This document shows positions 16,061 to 62,504 of a stretch of DNA of 64,000 nucleotides, piece after piece. Within the stretch, counting starts at the first letter, position 1; the number at the start of each line of letters is the position of its first letter. A program made the position numbers and the translations under genes. Origin of the DNA: Elysia chlorotica (Eukaryota; Mollusca; Gastropoda; Plakobranchidae). The notes beneath the pieces are model-generated. The model did not search any database. It was not told the origin of the DNA and saw only the letters and a program-made list of their open reading frames with translations. The DNA is taken from positions 171,070 to 235,069 of the forward strand of contig RQTK01000523.1 of the NCBI GenBank assembly GCA_003991915.1. Reading direction: 5' to 3'.

Positions 16061-16183
16061 TCAGTGGGTAAGCCTGCAGCCACCCTCGCCAGCGGCCGGA
16101 TGTAGGTCAAAATCTGGGGCACTGACCGACGAAACCTGCGGGTGAGCTGCCCCTGGTGCTGATCTGTGTGGGGTCACCAGCCT

Positions 16184-16266
16184 CCGGTGTAGCACGCCAC
16201 ACGGACTCATCGACTAGAAACTCTGAGTAGCCCTGGCGGGCTGGTCAGGGTGGCGTGCTACACCGG
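16184..16266. repeat. GC-rich perfect hairpin, 17-bp arms, 49-nt loop
   Basis: CCGGTGTAGCACGCCAC (16184-16200) is the exact reverse complement of 16250-16266. It lies in a GC-rich island (about 16060-16290) within AT-rich DNA. Inside, GGTCACCAGCC (about 16172-16182) and GGCTGGTCA in the loop could form an alternative pairing. There is no coding frame. It may be a structured SINE or MITE. Confidence 0.85.
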
Positions 16267-16499
16267 TCTAGTGACTGTATTCTCTGCACAGTACATCCTG
16301 TCTGCGTCTATCAGTGCATGCGGCTTCCCCTCTGGTTGAGAGTTTGGTTTTCAGATTACAAAGTCATGCATTCAGATTTATTGTCAAATGTCGCGGTTTG
16401 CATCTTTTATTCTTAATCTCTAAGATTTAAGTACATCCTTAGTCCAAAAACTTTTTTAAAAATTACGCCAGCTACCTTTATATCCTTTAGATAAATTAG

Positions 16500-16600
16500 T
16501 CGCGCACACCAGCAGAGATTCGAACCTTAGGCCTGCTGCTCGTCATGCCATAACACTCACCTTCTATAATAAGTTCACGGCGCTCCCGTCATTCGGCCCA
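16500..16600 (-). mobile_element. tRNA-derived SINE-like copy
   Basis: The minus strand has GGTTCGAATCTC (a good B box) at about 16527-16516, preceded by gtgagtgttatggcatgacgagcagcaggcct, like a degenerate tRNA. It does not fold as an intact tRNA. Boundaries approximate. Confidence 0.45.
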
Positions 16601-17194
16601 ATAGAAAACTATGTTTAGAATTGAGTTCCTTCGGTTTTCTGAAGATAAGTTAAATATAATTCGACTAATATTTTTGTGTAATAGTGTTTGTGTGTTCTCT
16701 TTTTCTTTGTATGACCAGTTATGAAAAGAAAACGCTTGCTTGATTATGTGTAATTTATAAACTGCTATGCCACAATACTATATATACAACTATCGCTTTT
16801 AATTTCTTTTTCATACTGGCCGCTGGTATTAATACAATAGTTAATGCCACTACAGTCATGATATTAATAACATCTTTAGTTTAAAAAAGAAACAACAACA
16901 AGGCAATAATGTGCGTGTTTTATTTTAATTCTTGAGATAATTATGTCAAGCTAAATCAAGTTATTATCATTTATATGAGTACAAAGTCATTGAAATACTC
17001 GTAAACAGAAGAGTTCTTCAGTAATTGAGATTTATCTACTTAATTGACTAAAATAATTATTTTACACCTAAGCTTGAAAGGTGTGACCTCTCACGACAGT
17101 GGAAACAACGAATCTGATTATTCCTCAGAGATTCCAACATGAAGAACAGGGCGCGTGTACCGAGGGTACATTAGATCGACAAGGGTATTTTTTC

Positions 17195-17320
17195 AGGGTC
17201 AACCTCCATCCCCATCATCATCATCCCCATCATCATGTTCTCTTGTCCATAGTGTCAAACGTAGCCTTCCGCACAATTCGCCTGAAAAGTTTCCTGTCTT
17301 GGACTGAGCATTTTTTCTTT
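17195..17320 (-). mobile_element. Dispersed repeat, possible LINE 3' end (copy 1)
   Basis: On the minus strand, CAAGACAGGAAACTTTTCAGGC and following sequence resemble the minus strand of 34930-35015 (CAAGACAGATGGCTTTTCAGGC), and both copies run into GATGATG or GATGGTGA at the end. The frame at the second copy reads KDRSRQMAFQADCM, like degenerate LINE ORF2 ends. Confidence 0.35.
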
Positions 17321-17469
17321 AATTGAAAAGAAGACGAAGTCTTACATAATTTATTATGAAAAAAATAAGGAAGGGAAATTCAGTCAGTTCAGAATGTGGG
17401 TACGTGAGACCTCATACAGACAAAACATGTCGGAGACTCGGCCTGATGGTCTGGCCTGAATATTCGGAA

Positions 17470-17503
17470 CGGTCACCGATGACCGTGACCTGAAACAGGT
17501 CAC
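17470..17503. promoter_or_regulatory. Two adjoining palindromic GGTCA elements
   Basis: CGGTCA-CCGA-TGACCG (17470-17485) overlaps by one base with GTGACCT-GAAAC-AGGTCAC (17485-17503). The second is an everted repeat of AGGTCA with a five-base spacer, a layout known for some nuclear receptors. No neighbouring gene is recognised. Confidence 0.3.
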
Positions 17504-17639
17504 CCTGTGCTAAATTTATGGTGATCGAATTATGACAATGAATTAAGTCTTGGGAGCGTGCCATTTGAGAAAGGATACAGATGATGGCATGACCCTTGGG
17601 AAGTACAGACTCGTCCAATTTGAGAGGTCATGCATACAT

Positions 17640-19523
17640 TATCTTCCTAAAGCTACATGGAAAAGCTATATCAAGTAGAGAGTTTACATGGATCCAACAA
17701 GATCATTGACCTCTTCAAAGTTTGCTAATATGGTCAACGAAAGTGGACAAGGACAATTAGTTTTCGGTTTACTAAATTGTGCCAGAATGAGAGGTATCAC
17801 CTGGCTGTAGATATGGATGCTTCTTTCTTAGTTTGCTTTGTTTGTTAGTTTTTGTTTGTCACCGTTAACCTTTCTAATTATTATGGAAAACAGTCAACAA
17901 GTTAAAATGGCTATAGCATTTAATATTCTTTTCATGATAGAAGAAAGTAGGACAAAGATACAAAGATCACACTGGTGACAATTTAATTTACTTAGCAAGA
18001 AAAAAAAAGTTTCTTTACCATTTTACACAGTAAAGTTGTTTGTATAACAAATAGCGTTTAAGGGGTAACGGATCAACTTCTAACGGGCTTGGAAACAGAA
18101 CGCATATGTTGTACTGTTATAGTGAAGGGTTACAGATAATTTAGATCACTCTGATTCCATCATAGCTAGAGTGGAATTTGAAATATAATTTCTTGACAAT
18201 GACATCCTAATGTTTACGATTAACAAAAGGATTATGCAGATCTTCGATAAAGTATTCGGATTTTGAAACTGAATGCCCATTAAATATACAATTCATGCAA
18301 TCTACGTTTGAAAAAAGTAAATATATTTCTTATCTTGCTTTGAAAAGTGCCAAAACTTATAAGTATAAAGTATAATTTAGAGATCTCTAGAACTGTTCAA
18401 ATCCCCACATTTTATGACAGTATCTTGCTCTCCACACATCAGACCATTTTCATTGTTCGGGTCAACAACAGCGAAAAAAAAACCGTTAAAAAAAGGAAAA
18501 GAAAGAAAAAAAGAAAATCAAGCCGGGCAGTATCTTTGGGACCAGAGATAGTACATGTACATCCTGTCACTTAAATTCACTGGAGCATTTTAAAATTAAG
18601 ATTTTATTTTGTTCCTTTTCCTTTTCTTCACCATCGATATCCAACACAAGCATAGACACTGGAAACAACCTTTCAAAACGCTCCACAACTTGCATTAATT
18701 TGTAAACAACCTAATTTTTCGGTAATCGGAGTTTCCCTAGCGGTTTCAAGTTGGTTTGCTTCTCTGTGTTATCTTTTTTCCTTTTTTTTAACACTCAATA
18801 TCTTAAAACTTAACGAGTCTCAGCCTTTCCTCTCAGGTCTATAAAATTTAAAACTCAATGCATGAATTTGATAGGTAAATGGCTTGAACTTTTGGATAGA
18901 TGATTTGCAAGAAAGTGACAGTCTTATACATGTATAATATGCATCTACAAAAGGAGGAAAAAAAATCACTTCCTCTTATTTTTATTCAACAGACATGAAA
19001 AAAGAGGGGAGGGGGGCTTAAGTTAAAAATTGTATGGCAATATGAATTGGCAATTTGAACATCATACGAGTATTAGAAATCGTTTCTACAGTAATTAAGA
19101 TTATCGATTCAATAAATAACAACCATTTTGGATTTTGTTTCTGTAACAACTTCCACTACATGTATTTGGAATTTTTTTTATTCCTGCCTTTGTCATTTAC
19201 TAAAAAGTTACTAATTGTTTGAAATCGTAATTACCCACTCGAATAATTTCTGTTCAAATGGGCGTAGTTGGCTGAACATTTATCTTTGTCAAAAACATGA
19301 GAACTGCGACAAAAGTACTTAGGGATTTTTTTTTCGGAAAAAAAAACGACCAAAGTTGCTGACATGGCACATACTAATATGAAGTTAGAACTAAGACCGG
19401 CTGAATCTTGAATTTCTAGTCCGTGTCCCCATTCTGCTGCTTCTGTAGCAAGTTGACAGTGCTGACATTACTTTCTGTCTGTTTGTCTGTTTTCCTGCTA
19501 CATATCTCTCCCTTCCGCACTCC

Positions 19524-19528
<5 letters not shown>
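17640..19528. other. Noncoding stretch
   Basis: AT-rich DNA with short poly-A tracts. No gene or repeat family recognised. Confidence 0.55.

Positions 19529-19589
<61 letters not shown>
19529..19589. repeat. CT microsatellite interrupted by an assembly gap
   Basis: About 30 CT units running directly into the gap at 19590. The true length of the repeat is unknown. Confidence 0.95.
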
Positions 19590-19930
19590 NNNNNNNNNNN
19601 NNNNNNNNNNNNNNNNNNNNNNNNNNNNNNNNNNNNNNNNNNNNNNNNNNNNNNNNNNNNNNNNNNNNNNNNNNNNNNNNNNNNNNNNNNNNNNNNNNNN
19701 NNNNNNNNNNNNNNNNNNNNNNNNNNNNNNNNNNNNNNNNNNNNNNNNNNNNNNNNNNNNNNNNNNNNNNNNNNNNNNNNNNNNNNNNNNNNNNNNNNNN
19801 NNNNNNNNNNNNNNNNNNNNNNNNNNNNNNNNNNNNNNNNNNNNNNNNNNNNNNNNNNNNNNNNNNNNNNNNNNNNNNNNNNNNNNNNNNNNNNNNNNNN
19901 NNNNNNNNNNNNNNNNNNNNNNNNNNNNNN
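19590..19930. other. Assembly gap, 341 N
   Basis: Run of N. Open frames drawn across it carry no information. Confidence 1.
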
Positions 19931-20345
19931 CTGGTTGAGCTTTTCTAAAAAAAAAAAAGATGTTCACGAAAAACTCTTGGAAATCATAATTTATTATTAT
20001 AATTAAAACTGCACAACTTCTGAAGAACAAGAACGATAAATCCTTTCAAAGGAAGGTAATAACTAATTTTACCTGTGGAATGACATCCCTGCAGTTCGAG
20101 TCTGCTTATTTATACGTACCTTAAAGGTATGATTGTTTCTGATTTTGTCCATCAATTTAAAATGAACCTTGGTAAAGTTAAAATTTTTATTTGCAGCAAC
20201 TGTGTATCATTCTTAATGCTGTTTGGACCTCAAACATATTACAATAACGGCTTCTTTCATTGGATTAAGAGAAAAACAACCACACAAAAATCAAGGTAAA
20301 GGTATAAACGCAGCACATGTACTCAAAATAATGAAAATGAACCCA

Positions 20346-20520
<175 letters not shown>

Positions 20521-20641
20521 TAAATGTAATTCATTATTCACCCCGTTCTTATTATTGTTTGTTCGATGTTTTTGTGGTTTGGTTGCTGTTTGTTTAGTTT
20601 TTGCTATTGTTGTTGTCATTGTATTTCTTGTTTGTTTGATG

Positions 20642-20646
20642 TTGTT

Positions 20647-20703
<57 letters not shown>

Positions 20704-20739
20704 GCTGTTGTTGTTGTTGTTGTCGTTGTTGTTGTTGTT
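20642..20739. repeat. GTT microsatellite
   Basis: About 30 GTT units with two single-base variants, 120 bp after the CAT array. Confidence 0.96.
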
Positions 20740-23062
20740 TATATCATTTTTTTTCATTGCTCCCATAACTTTACCTAACTTGAACATCGGTATAATATGA
20801 CGTTCAAAGTCGAATTTCACACTCTGTGTCACATTTACCAGATTTTACAGTGAAGAAGAGGGCTTAGAGTGTCAACAAAGTGAACCACAATATATAATAC
20901 TTTAACTAGCACGAACACGCGAATCGGGAAACTTACTCCACCAATAGCGGCACATAGTTATAATGAGATTTATAATTTTAATACATGATTCTTTTACTTT
21001 TTACCAAAAGTTTATTTATGTTTAGTATATCTCTGCTATTGTTAATATCAGCTTTTTATATAAAGATCTTGTCAGGTGGTGAAGGATCGTATGCTATCCA
21101 AAGTCCTAAAATGACGATTACTGAATATCAGTTATTCTAACTGGATGGACAAAAAGCTTTTCACATATATGTAATATAAACCTTGATAAAAACATAAAAC
21201 TCTATTCTTATCGTTAAATCTAAACAACCCCACCATAATTAACTTATATACCGCTGCTAAAAAAAAAAAGGGGGGGGGTGGCTGCAAAAACAAAAACACT
21301 ATTACAGATTCGATCTACCACAGACAAAACAACCAATGTATTTTCGGACTCACAAAATAATTATACATGCCTTGCATAAGCTTAGCTCACACTTGCTCTT
21401 GGCCCAGTTCGTAATTAGTAGTATTGTATTAGCGCCATGTCAGTGGTAAGATAGCTGGTTATGCATCGTTCATTAGCGACTACGACTCTGTCAATATCAG
21501 CCATGTTCTCCCACAGTTCTAGATAAGCCTGGCATGGCTTGGTCAATACAGTGTATCTCATCTCGTTGCCTAGATCAGTTATGCTTATATTACCATAATG
21601 GGCGTGGGTGACCAGGGTGGGTTCTTCGTGAAACTAGTGAGTTTAATCTTGAACCAGCACCAAAATCTTTTTAGTATCTTTGTTGTCATTGCTCCGGGTC
21701 TAAGGGAAGATATTATTAAAAAGTGATTAGAGGGCTGAAAAGAAGGATTTAAGTAATAACTGAGATAATATTAAGACTACAGAGATATCCGATGGCTCAA
21801 TTGATTAGGATTTCGGACATTTCAGTTACTTTTTTGTCATCTCTAGGCTCGCTATAAATTTATTATGGACTAAACTGTTTACAGTTTGAAATAGTCCATT
21901 TTCAAAGACTTTCCACATCATTATTAAATTTCATATTATATCCGAGCGGGTGAAATTGAATGACTTTGAAGTATACAATAAAAAATTTAATGGCAACTTC
22001 TTTTCCTTTTCATCCTTTCTGTCACAGTTAGATCCACCACTGTCCGCGAGTTGATGGTAAGGGTATACAGGTGTTTGTTGGAATCGGGTGTAGGAACTAA
22101 ATTTTTAATGACATCCGCAGCAACGTTTATTTTTACCTCTAAGTGTCATTTTCAGGTAAATCTACACATACGAAAATGGTTGCTTGAGAAATTTCACGAC
22201 TGAATCTCTTTAGGTCAGAGTAGAAAGTTCATATATTTAAAGATTTGCGATATCGTTCCCTATTATAACAACTGCCAGTACCAATGAGACCGGTCTATGA
22301 GTTGGGAAATTAAAAAATGGACTGCAGTAAGCGCTGTTGGATACAGCAATTTACAAGTTAGCAAATTTTCACGTTTAAAAAGAATTATTAGCATATGAAC
22401 CAAGGTTATTTCCAAACGTGTGTTGTGTATACTACAAAAACACGCATAGCTCTAAATTTAAGGTGAGTAGAGGCTTCACCAAGGGACTGAACAGAAAATG
22501 TAATAGATAAACCATGCATGGGATGTAGGGTAGAACTAGGACAGAAGTGCGATTGATACTTTTATAACTTACACATAATACTCTGAAATAAAGACAATCG
22601 AAACCATAATGTTTTCCAGTGTAGAATAGCCTCAACGTCTATGCGCTAATATTGTTTGGAAATCTCTTCCTATAACACCATAAATATGTATGTATTTTGA
22701 AGAATGTATGCACACATTTCACAATGAGACAGCATACAGTACATGTATAGTATATCTATGTATGTATAAAATATATATACCAATATCATTATGTGATTCG
22801 TTGTGTTAGGTTTTTTTTTTCTGAAGGTCATTTGTGGCCTAGGTGAATTTTTTCCACTAGTTCCTATCACGTAACCGAAGATAAGATAAACTTTTGTTTT
22901 GTCACCTGGAAATTTTTTTTACCCGAGCAATGTAATACAGAAGTGCAGATAAGGACATACAGTGCATTTTGTGGTTGCCTACGTCATCAGAATAATCAAA
23001 ATATTTCGAAAGCTCATCAAAATTGAGGCTGCATGCTTCAATTCCTTAGAGAAATAAAGAAA
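20740..23062. other. Noncoding stretch
   Basis: AT-rich DNA. A poly-A/poly-G run lies at 21260-21278. No gene seen. Confidence 0.55.
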
Positions 23063-23080
23063 CACACACACACACACACA
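23063..23080. repeat. CA microsatellite
   Basis: Nine CA units beside a SINE-like copy. Confidence 0.9.
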
Positions 23081-23084
23081 CTTG

Positions 23085-23215
23085 GACTCAAGACATGAAA
23101 CAGAGTCCTTGCCCTTAGGTTTCCGTCGTCCAATCGTCTTGGGTTCGAAGTCCACTCTGTCTTCGGTTGTGAACAGAATCAGTCTTAGAAACCATTGTGT
23201 TCACCTGCCTGCTCC
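23085..23215 (+). mobile_element. tRNA-derived SINE-like copy beside a CA repeat
   Basis: GGTTCGAAGTCC (B-box-like) lies at 23142-23153. The copy follows directly after a CA microsatellite (23063-23080). Confidence 0.4.
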
Positions 23216-23817
23216 TCTCGCTCTTTTCAATTTTTCTTTCCTCTTTTTCTCTTTCGAGCGATTGTTTCTGTCAGAATCCTCTTTTTCCTTAATATCTATG
23301 TCTTTCCTACACATAATTAATTGTGGCGTCAGTATTGGAGGATACATACCTTTCATATGTAGTGCCTACCAAATCACGTATATATTATTGAATTCAATCG
23401 ATATTTGCAACCACAGTTGACTACTAAACAATTCATTTTGGTTCGATTAGAACTTCTAACGACAAGAAATCATTATTTTACTGAAATATGAAGTTATGCC
23501 ATACGGGTACAATACAGTTATGCATTACAGAACAGGATAATGTATAGGGATTTTTATCTTAATTATTATCATTCCCTCTAGTACTCGTAGTTTCTTTCTA
23601 TTTTCCTTTTGAAAAGGATGTACCGAAAACATATTGAATCAAGTGTTTTATTCTTTGGGGACCATAGTGCTATATCAAAACAATGGTTGTACCAGGTACT
23701 GCTGGGAAACAAGCAATCCAACGTCCTTGCCAAGACCATATTTGAGGGGCTAATCTCACAGGTAAAAAACTTATCTGACAGGGTCATCATCAAATTAATC
23801 GCCAGTCCCAGTGGCGT

Positions 23818-23888
23818 CAGACAAGTAAATGTTTTCTTGTCAAAAAGGCTTCCAGACAAGTAAATGTTTTCTTGTCAAAAAGGCTTCC
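23818..23888. repeat. Perfect 35-bp tandem duplication
   Basis: Unit 23819-23853 is repeated exactly at 23854-23888 (AGACAAGTAAATG...AGGCTTCC). It lies in intergenic DNA downstream of GINS4. Confidence 0.95.
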
Positions 23889-24214
23889 AATGTCCGCATC
23901 TAAAGGCTATTAAAGACCCCTCGTGTTGTCTGCTTCAAGCAAATAAAAAAAAAGACAAAATAAACAACAAAACCGTTTCCCCGCGGCTCGAATCAAATAA
24001 CATTAACAGGTATATGCGAATGAGATGGGATATGGTACGCTTTGTTTTCGGCTTTGTCTAAAGTTATTGTACAATGGATCTGTTGTGACGGTGATGAGGG
24101 TGTGTTCATAGCGGTGTCAGCTGTCATCCATGACCCAGGTCGTTGGCCTGCTAGGTGAGCCGGTACTGCGGCCCTTGACCTCATCGCAATCTAAATTCAG
24201 TTTGACTTCAATCC

Positions 24215-24610
24215 GATTTGATGTGAAACTCTGCAGACTATGAAAAAGGTCGCCTCGTCCACTATGATTGTACCATGATTGATAGCAAGGCTTTTCAGTC
24301 CAATGTTAATATACTAATTTTAGTAATACTACACATTTACAGTAAAGTTCGCCCTAATCCAATTATAAAACAGTGATCTAAACTCTGATGGAGCTTCATA
24401 TTTTTACGACCAATTTGATGGGGCTTCCTGGAGACTATGGAAGAGGTAGGTCACTACGTTGTTCTATGTGCAAGGCTACAGTTACAATTTAACAAACAAA
24501 CTAATACGTAGTTCATACTGCTTGTGTTCTGAAACAATAATCTGAACTCAGTGGTAGCTCCATTATTTTTTTTTTCTGTGATCAATTTAGTAACTGGTGC
24601 GCTCGTCAAA
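24215..24610. repeat. Degenerate repeat, units of about 165-200 bp
   Basis: The words tttgatg, gagactatggaagaggt, ctaaactctgatggagcttc and gacnaattt recur with substitutions near 24217/24415 and 24371/24535. The copies are old and divergent. No coding frame. Confidence 0.4.
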
Positions 24611-25714
24611 GTTACGGCAAGTTGTGTGACAATAATAGTTTTGGAATACAATCATTTCAACATTAAATGGCCATGATGGAAATATCTAATATTCATTAAA
24701 AAGTTGGATGAAAGTATGTAACGATAGCACCCCAGTTATTTTGATCCCTTCGTTTACCCATAAGTATTCGTCATTGGTGGAGTTTGTGTTTCTGTGAAAT
24801 ATTGCACTGTGGTACAAGAACCACCTTACTGCACAAATTTTGGTCCGAATGCAACTTATTAAATTCTCTTGAACTCTATTTACAAAATGAGTAGTGTGTG
24901 CAGAATGCAGGTTTGATATCTAAAATTGCTCACTTTCGAGAAACTTCTTGAAAGTCGAACATATCGTTGATTCTTGTATTACTACTACAATTACCTAAGT
25001 TATCTTTTTACTTTCAATTTTCAGGAAAAGGTGGTCGGTTTCGTGGAAAAACACATGGCACTGCAACTGTTGTTATTGCTGATACTTATTGCGGATGTGT
25101 AGAACATTATAGACTGCTGCTCCTACTGATAAGGTGAATGTTCAAAGGTTGTTTCCATTCAAAGCAACAGTGGCATTTCTCTGGACGTTGATGATAGTGA
25201 TGATAAGGATGAACCAAAATTTAGAAGTATTGATCAACAATAATGGTAATAATAATGATGCGTATTGTTTTTAGTAAAAACGTTTAGGGTGCTTGCAGTT
25301 CTTGCTGTTAGTATGGTTCTATAGGATGTACATGTACTTCATTAACACATCCATCGTAAATAAGCAATATTACGGCGGTACGATTCCGTTTTAATTTATA
25401 ACATAAACCATGCTGTGTAACTATTAAGTATGTGACACCATGCCACACATTCCGTTTCACTTCTAACGTGACAGTACCATTTTTCTTCATTACGGCAGCC
25501 TACCATAACAAGTAACACATAATAATGCGATACATGTAGTCCGTTTTAATTTAGTATCGTGGATTCTTTGCATACACAAGTAATAGAAGTCTAGGAACAT
25601 AATCTCTCCCATATGAATGTCAGTGTACGTTTCAAAATCATTAATTTTATTTTGAGATAAGAAAATCATTGGGATATGAAATTTCGTTTTGTGCTGTACC
25701 ACTTATCTCTTAAT

Positions 25715-25830
25715 ACCAATGGTGGTGGTAACATAGAGCATTCATCCTGAGAGTGACAGCAGCGATTATATTCAGGTGTTCGATTCTCACTGTTTTTATG
25801 AGTTTGGGTCTCGTCTTGTTTGTTTGTTTA
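25715..25830 (+). mobile_element. tRNA-derived SINE-like copy
   Basis: GTTCGATTC at 25778-25786 (B box) follows ggtggtaacatagagcattcatcctgagag, which resembles a tRNA A-box arm. It is not an intact tRNA. Confidence 0.45.
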
Positions 25831-26380
25831 TTTGGTTGGTTGGTTTATATCTGCCTTTGCTTGGTTTAAATATACCATCATTACAAGTATAGAAACAGAC
25901 TATCCCTTTGAGCCCTTTTTATAGCCATCGTTGCTTTGCTTTTGAGTAGAGTAGGAACTGCTCAATCCAATATACATGTAAACCATATTCATAATAGAGA
26001 CATTTACTTTGTTTCCAATGAAGAAAAACATCAATGGGCGAACAATTTTCAAAGAAAACATTTGTTTATTTCTCTTGTAACTTCGTTTAAAGGAGACATT
26101 TTATACGCTATTAATAAACAGATTCTTATGAAACTGAGAACATTCAAGCTCTAGTTATGTAAAATAGCCTAGTAATAATGAGACTTCCAAGACCAGTGTA
26201 ACCTGCTTAGTTTCACCCCCCCCCCCCGATGTCTCCTGAAAAACACTGTGACCTTTGCGGAGTTATTCCTCCCCTAGGTGCACACTTAGCTTGGAGCCTG
26301 AAGGAGCTCGTTCGCCCAGACCACTACTGACGAAGCTATCTGGCGCCAAAAGATTAGAGAAGGCAATATGCTCTCCTTTG

Positions 26381-26390
26381 ATTATTATTA
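26381..26390 (-). terminator. Possible weak polyadenylation signal for GINS4
   Basis: Overlapping AATAAT hexamers on the minus strand, about 125 nt after the distal GINS4 stop. The first canonical AATAAA on this strand that I found further downstream is at 26070-26065, about 440 nt after the stop. Either could serve; no transcript evidence is available. Confidence 0.25.
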
Positions 26391-26511
26391 CATTCCAATC
26401 CAATTATTTGTTCTACTTATTTTAAATCATTGGATCATGTGCTTACAATCAAAATTTTAAAATCCAAAAAAAAAAAAGATCAACATGGTATACAATATCA
26501 TCTTGTCCGGG

Positions 26512-60203
<33,692 letters not shown>

Positions 60204-60212
60204 CTTAAAAAT

Positions 60213-62440
60213 CTGAAGAAAAAAACATGTATTTAATAAAATATATTTTTTAACTGACTTTACCTCTATTACCAATCCCCAAGTATTTTTCTTTTACCAA
60301 TATATCCCCCATGGCTGGTAAAAAGTTATGGCTTTTACTTTCTCTGTTCTAGATGTTGTTTGAAAAATCATTGTGAAACTATCTAAAAGAATTTACTAAA
60401 CTGAAAAGATTAAAAGTTTTGCGCAGCTGTCAGAAGGTGTAGTTGAGTAGGACGTCAAACGTTTTGATCCTCAGCTGACATTTCTATTTCTATATTGTAG
60501 AACTTTCAATTGGGGCTACAAGCCATAACAAGGGTTCTAGACGCTAATTTATAAATATGCCCTTCAGTCAAGAGACATACACACACAGAAGAAATGTTGT
60601 TCCATGTAAAAAAGGATTCAAACTGAAACATACCACACCCACAGTTAGGCCTATTTAAAATTAAATAAGTTTTCCTCCCACACGACTAATAATAAACAAT
60701 TAATAAAAAGCAGAAACAAACAAGATAGTGAAATCAATCAATTTCTCAGAGCAGTAGAAAAATATAGTTCTATGAACTTTCAAATTTGAAATAATGGGAA
60801 AAAAATATCAAAACCAGGTGAACAGTCATGCCACATCCCATTTTTTCACACTGTCGACCCAGACTGGCCATCTGGCTGCCACCGGCCTTCAAAGCGCCGC
60901 AGGGGTTAATTTACCACAACATGTATTTACAACAAGTTAAAGTTGTAAGCTACCAAAAGGTTGTACTTATGGCCCTAGATCTAGCTCTGATTCAAGACTA
61001 ACCTGGATAGATTTGTGGGATTATCAGATCCTAGCGGTAAGTTTTAGTTGTCTATTGGTTGTAATTATGGAATTGCAAGCTTAGTAGATTGTTTGTTTAT
61101 CGTTCTTGTCTTCCAAACAATTTGGTAGATTCTTTAATTATAGATCTAGATCTAAATATTTAGATAAGAGTTAACTGGATATAATCTTTATTAGCGTGGT
61201 GGTTTACATTCATTTGTTTAGAATTGTTTGTGTTTGGTTTATACTTGCTTTCGTTTCTTCTAAATTTCTGAACTGTTTTCATTCAACTTCCCGCGAACAC
61301 TCAAAGTGCCAAAATAGCCTATTTGAAGTTACATTACAAAAGGTAGACTTTCAAAATTTGTTGAAGTTGTTTGTTTTTTTCATTAATTATACTTAATTTT
61401 TCTTCTCCTAACTTACCACTAAAGTCACACAGATAGGTAAATACTTTATATGCTTTGAAATAAGTTCATAATATCTTCTTTTATTTTTTTTTTTTTTTAT
61501 ACAAGCCATAGCCAAAAATAATTGTCTTGACAGAAAGGCCTACTTTCGGTTTTTGTTTCATTTTCTCAGTCTCCATTTTCATTTCAATTTCTCATGCTGT
61601 TCAATGGCGTACTTTTAAAGAAAAGTAAGTGCTGACAAATTGAATCTTATTATTAGCCTTTAGTCTAAGACATACTCGATTTAGATCTATATGCCCATAG
61701 TTATTTACTCTTGTATTTCGTATTTTGGCTCATCAAATTAGGCTGTTGTTTTGGAATAGGCCTAATTTATTCCGGTACACACCCTCCTAGAAATCTAGAT
61801 CTAGATTCTAAGGTCTAGCCTAGACCTCGGTTTCAATCAATCTTGAGTCTAGATAAAAATCTATACCAAATCTAGATCTAGAAACTACATAAAGAACATA
61901 CAGATCTTATGGAGTGTCAAACGTGTTTTGGCTTTTGTCAAGGTTTTCTTTTTTGAAATATCTGATCAATACATTTTCTTGCATTGTTATTGTATAATAA
62001 TTGTAGATCTCGATCGAAGTCTCTAAATCTATGTAGATCTATATATATAGATAGAGATTTGATCCGAGTACAAGTGTTGAAATAATTATATAAACAACTG
62101 AATAAAGATCAAATTCACACTACACAACATTCTGGTTCAAAAATTGTCCATTATGGAATAGCTTGTAAACCTCGCCACACAAATATTATTTTTTTTCAAA
62201 TGATATATTATATTTATAGACCTGCATGCGTGCCGACAATTGTCAAATTTTTTACAATCACTGCCGGTCAGCTAGTTTTTATTCTCCAAACTCGAGTAAT
62301 ATCACATTGTGACAGACAGAGTCTCCACGATCCTCCACTTTACTTTCAGCAAGCAGTCATGCGCCGACAGTCGATCCTCAGATTGCCGGCTATAGTCGGC
62401 AAATTTAGTAACTTTCTGACAATACTGTCGTAAAATTATT
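60213..62440. promoter_or_regulatory. Probable divergent promoter interval between GINS4 and the plus-strand gene
   Basis: There is no convincing coding exon here. A GC-rich patch lies at 60850-60910 and another at 62220-62430, the latter with repeated GCCGAC/GCCGGC words. A minus-strand donor, AGTG|gtaagt at 61416-61411, could end a noncoding GINS4 first exon. Many ctagatct palindromes occur. Which patch holds which start site cannot be told from sequence. Confidence 0.35.
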
Positions 62441-62504
62441 TTTAGATCGACCAGCGTAGTCTAGAAACTCTGCATGCTTAGGTCGAGTTGTTTCATCTTT
62501 CTAA
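62440..62504 (+). other. Possible noncoding 5' exon of the divergent gene (start unknown)
   Basis: A strong donor, CTAA|gtaagt, lies at 62505. It follows 200 bp of relatively GC-rich sequence and is compatible with the acceptor at 63303. No start site can be set; the left boundary given is nominal. Confidence 0.25.

Noticed and set aside
19416-20030. Frames of 170-204 codons
   Set aside because: Mostly N gap and CT repeat.
23609-23863. Plus-strand frame of 84 codons near the 35-bp duplication
   Set aside because: The opposite strand is also open over the same bases; no motif or splice support.
61196-61396. Frame of 66 codons between GINS4 and the divergent gene
   Set aside because: Hydrophobic by AT bias and not joined to neighbouring exons in frame; more likely intron or promoter DNA.
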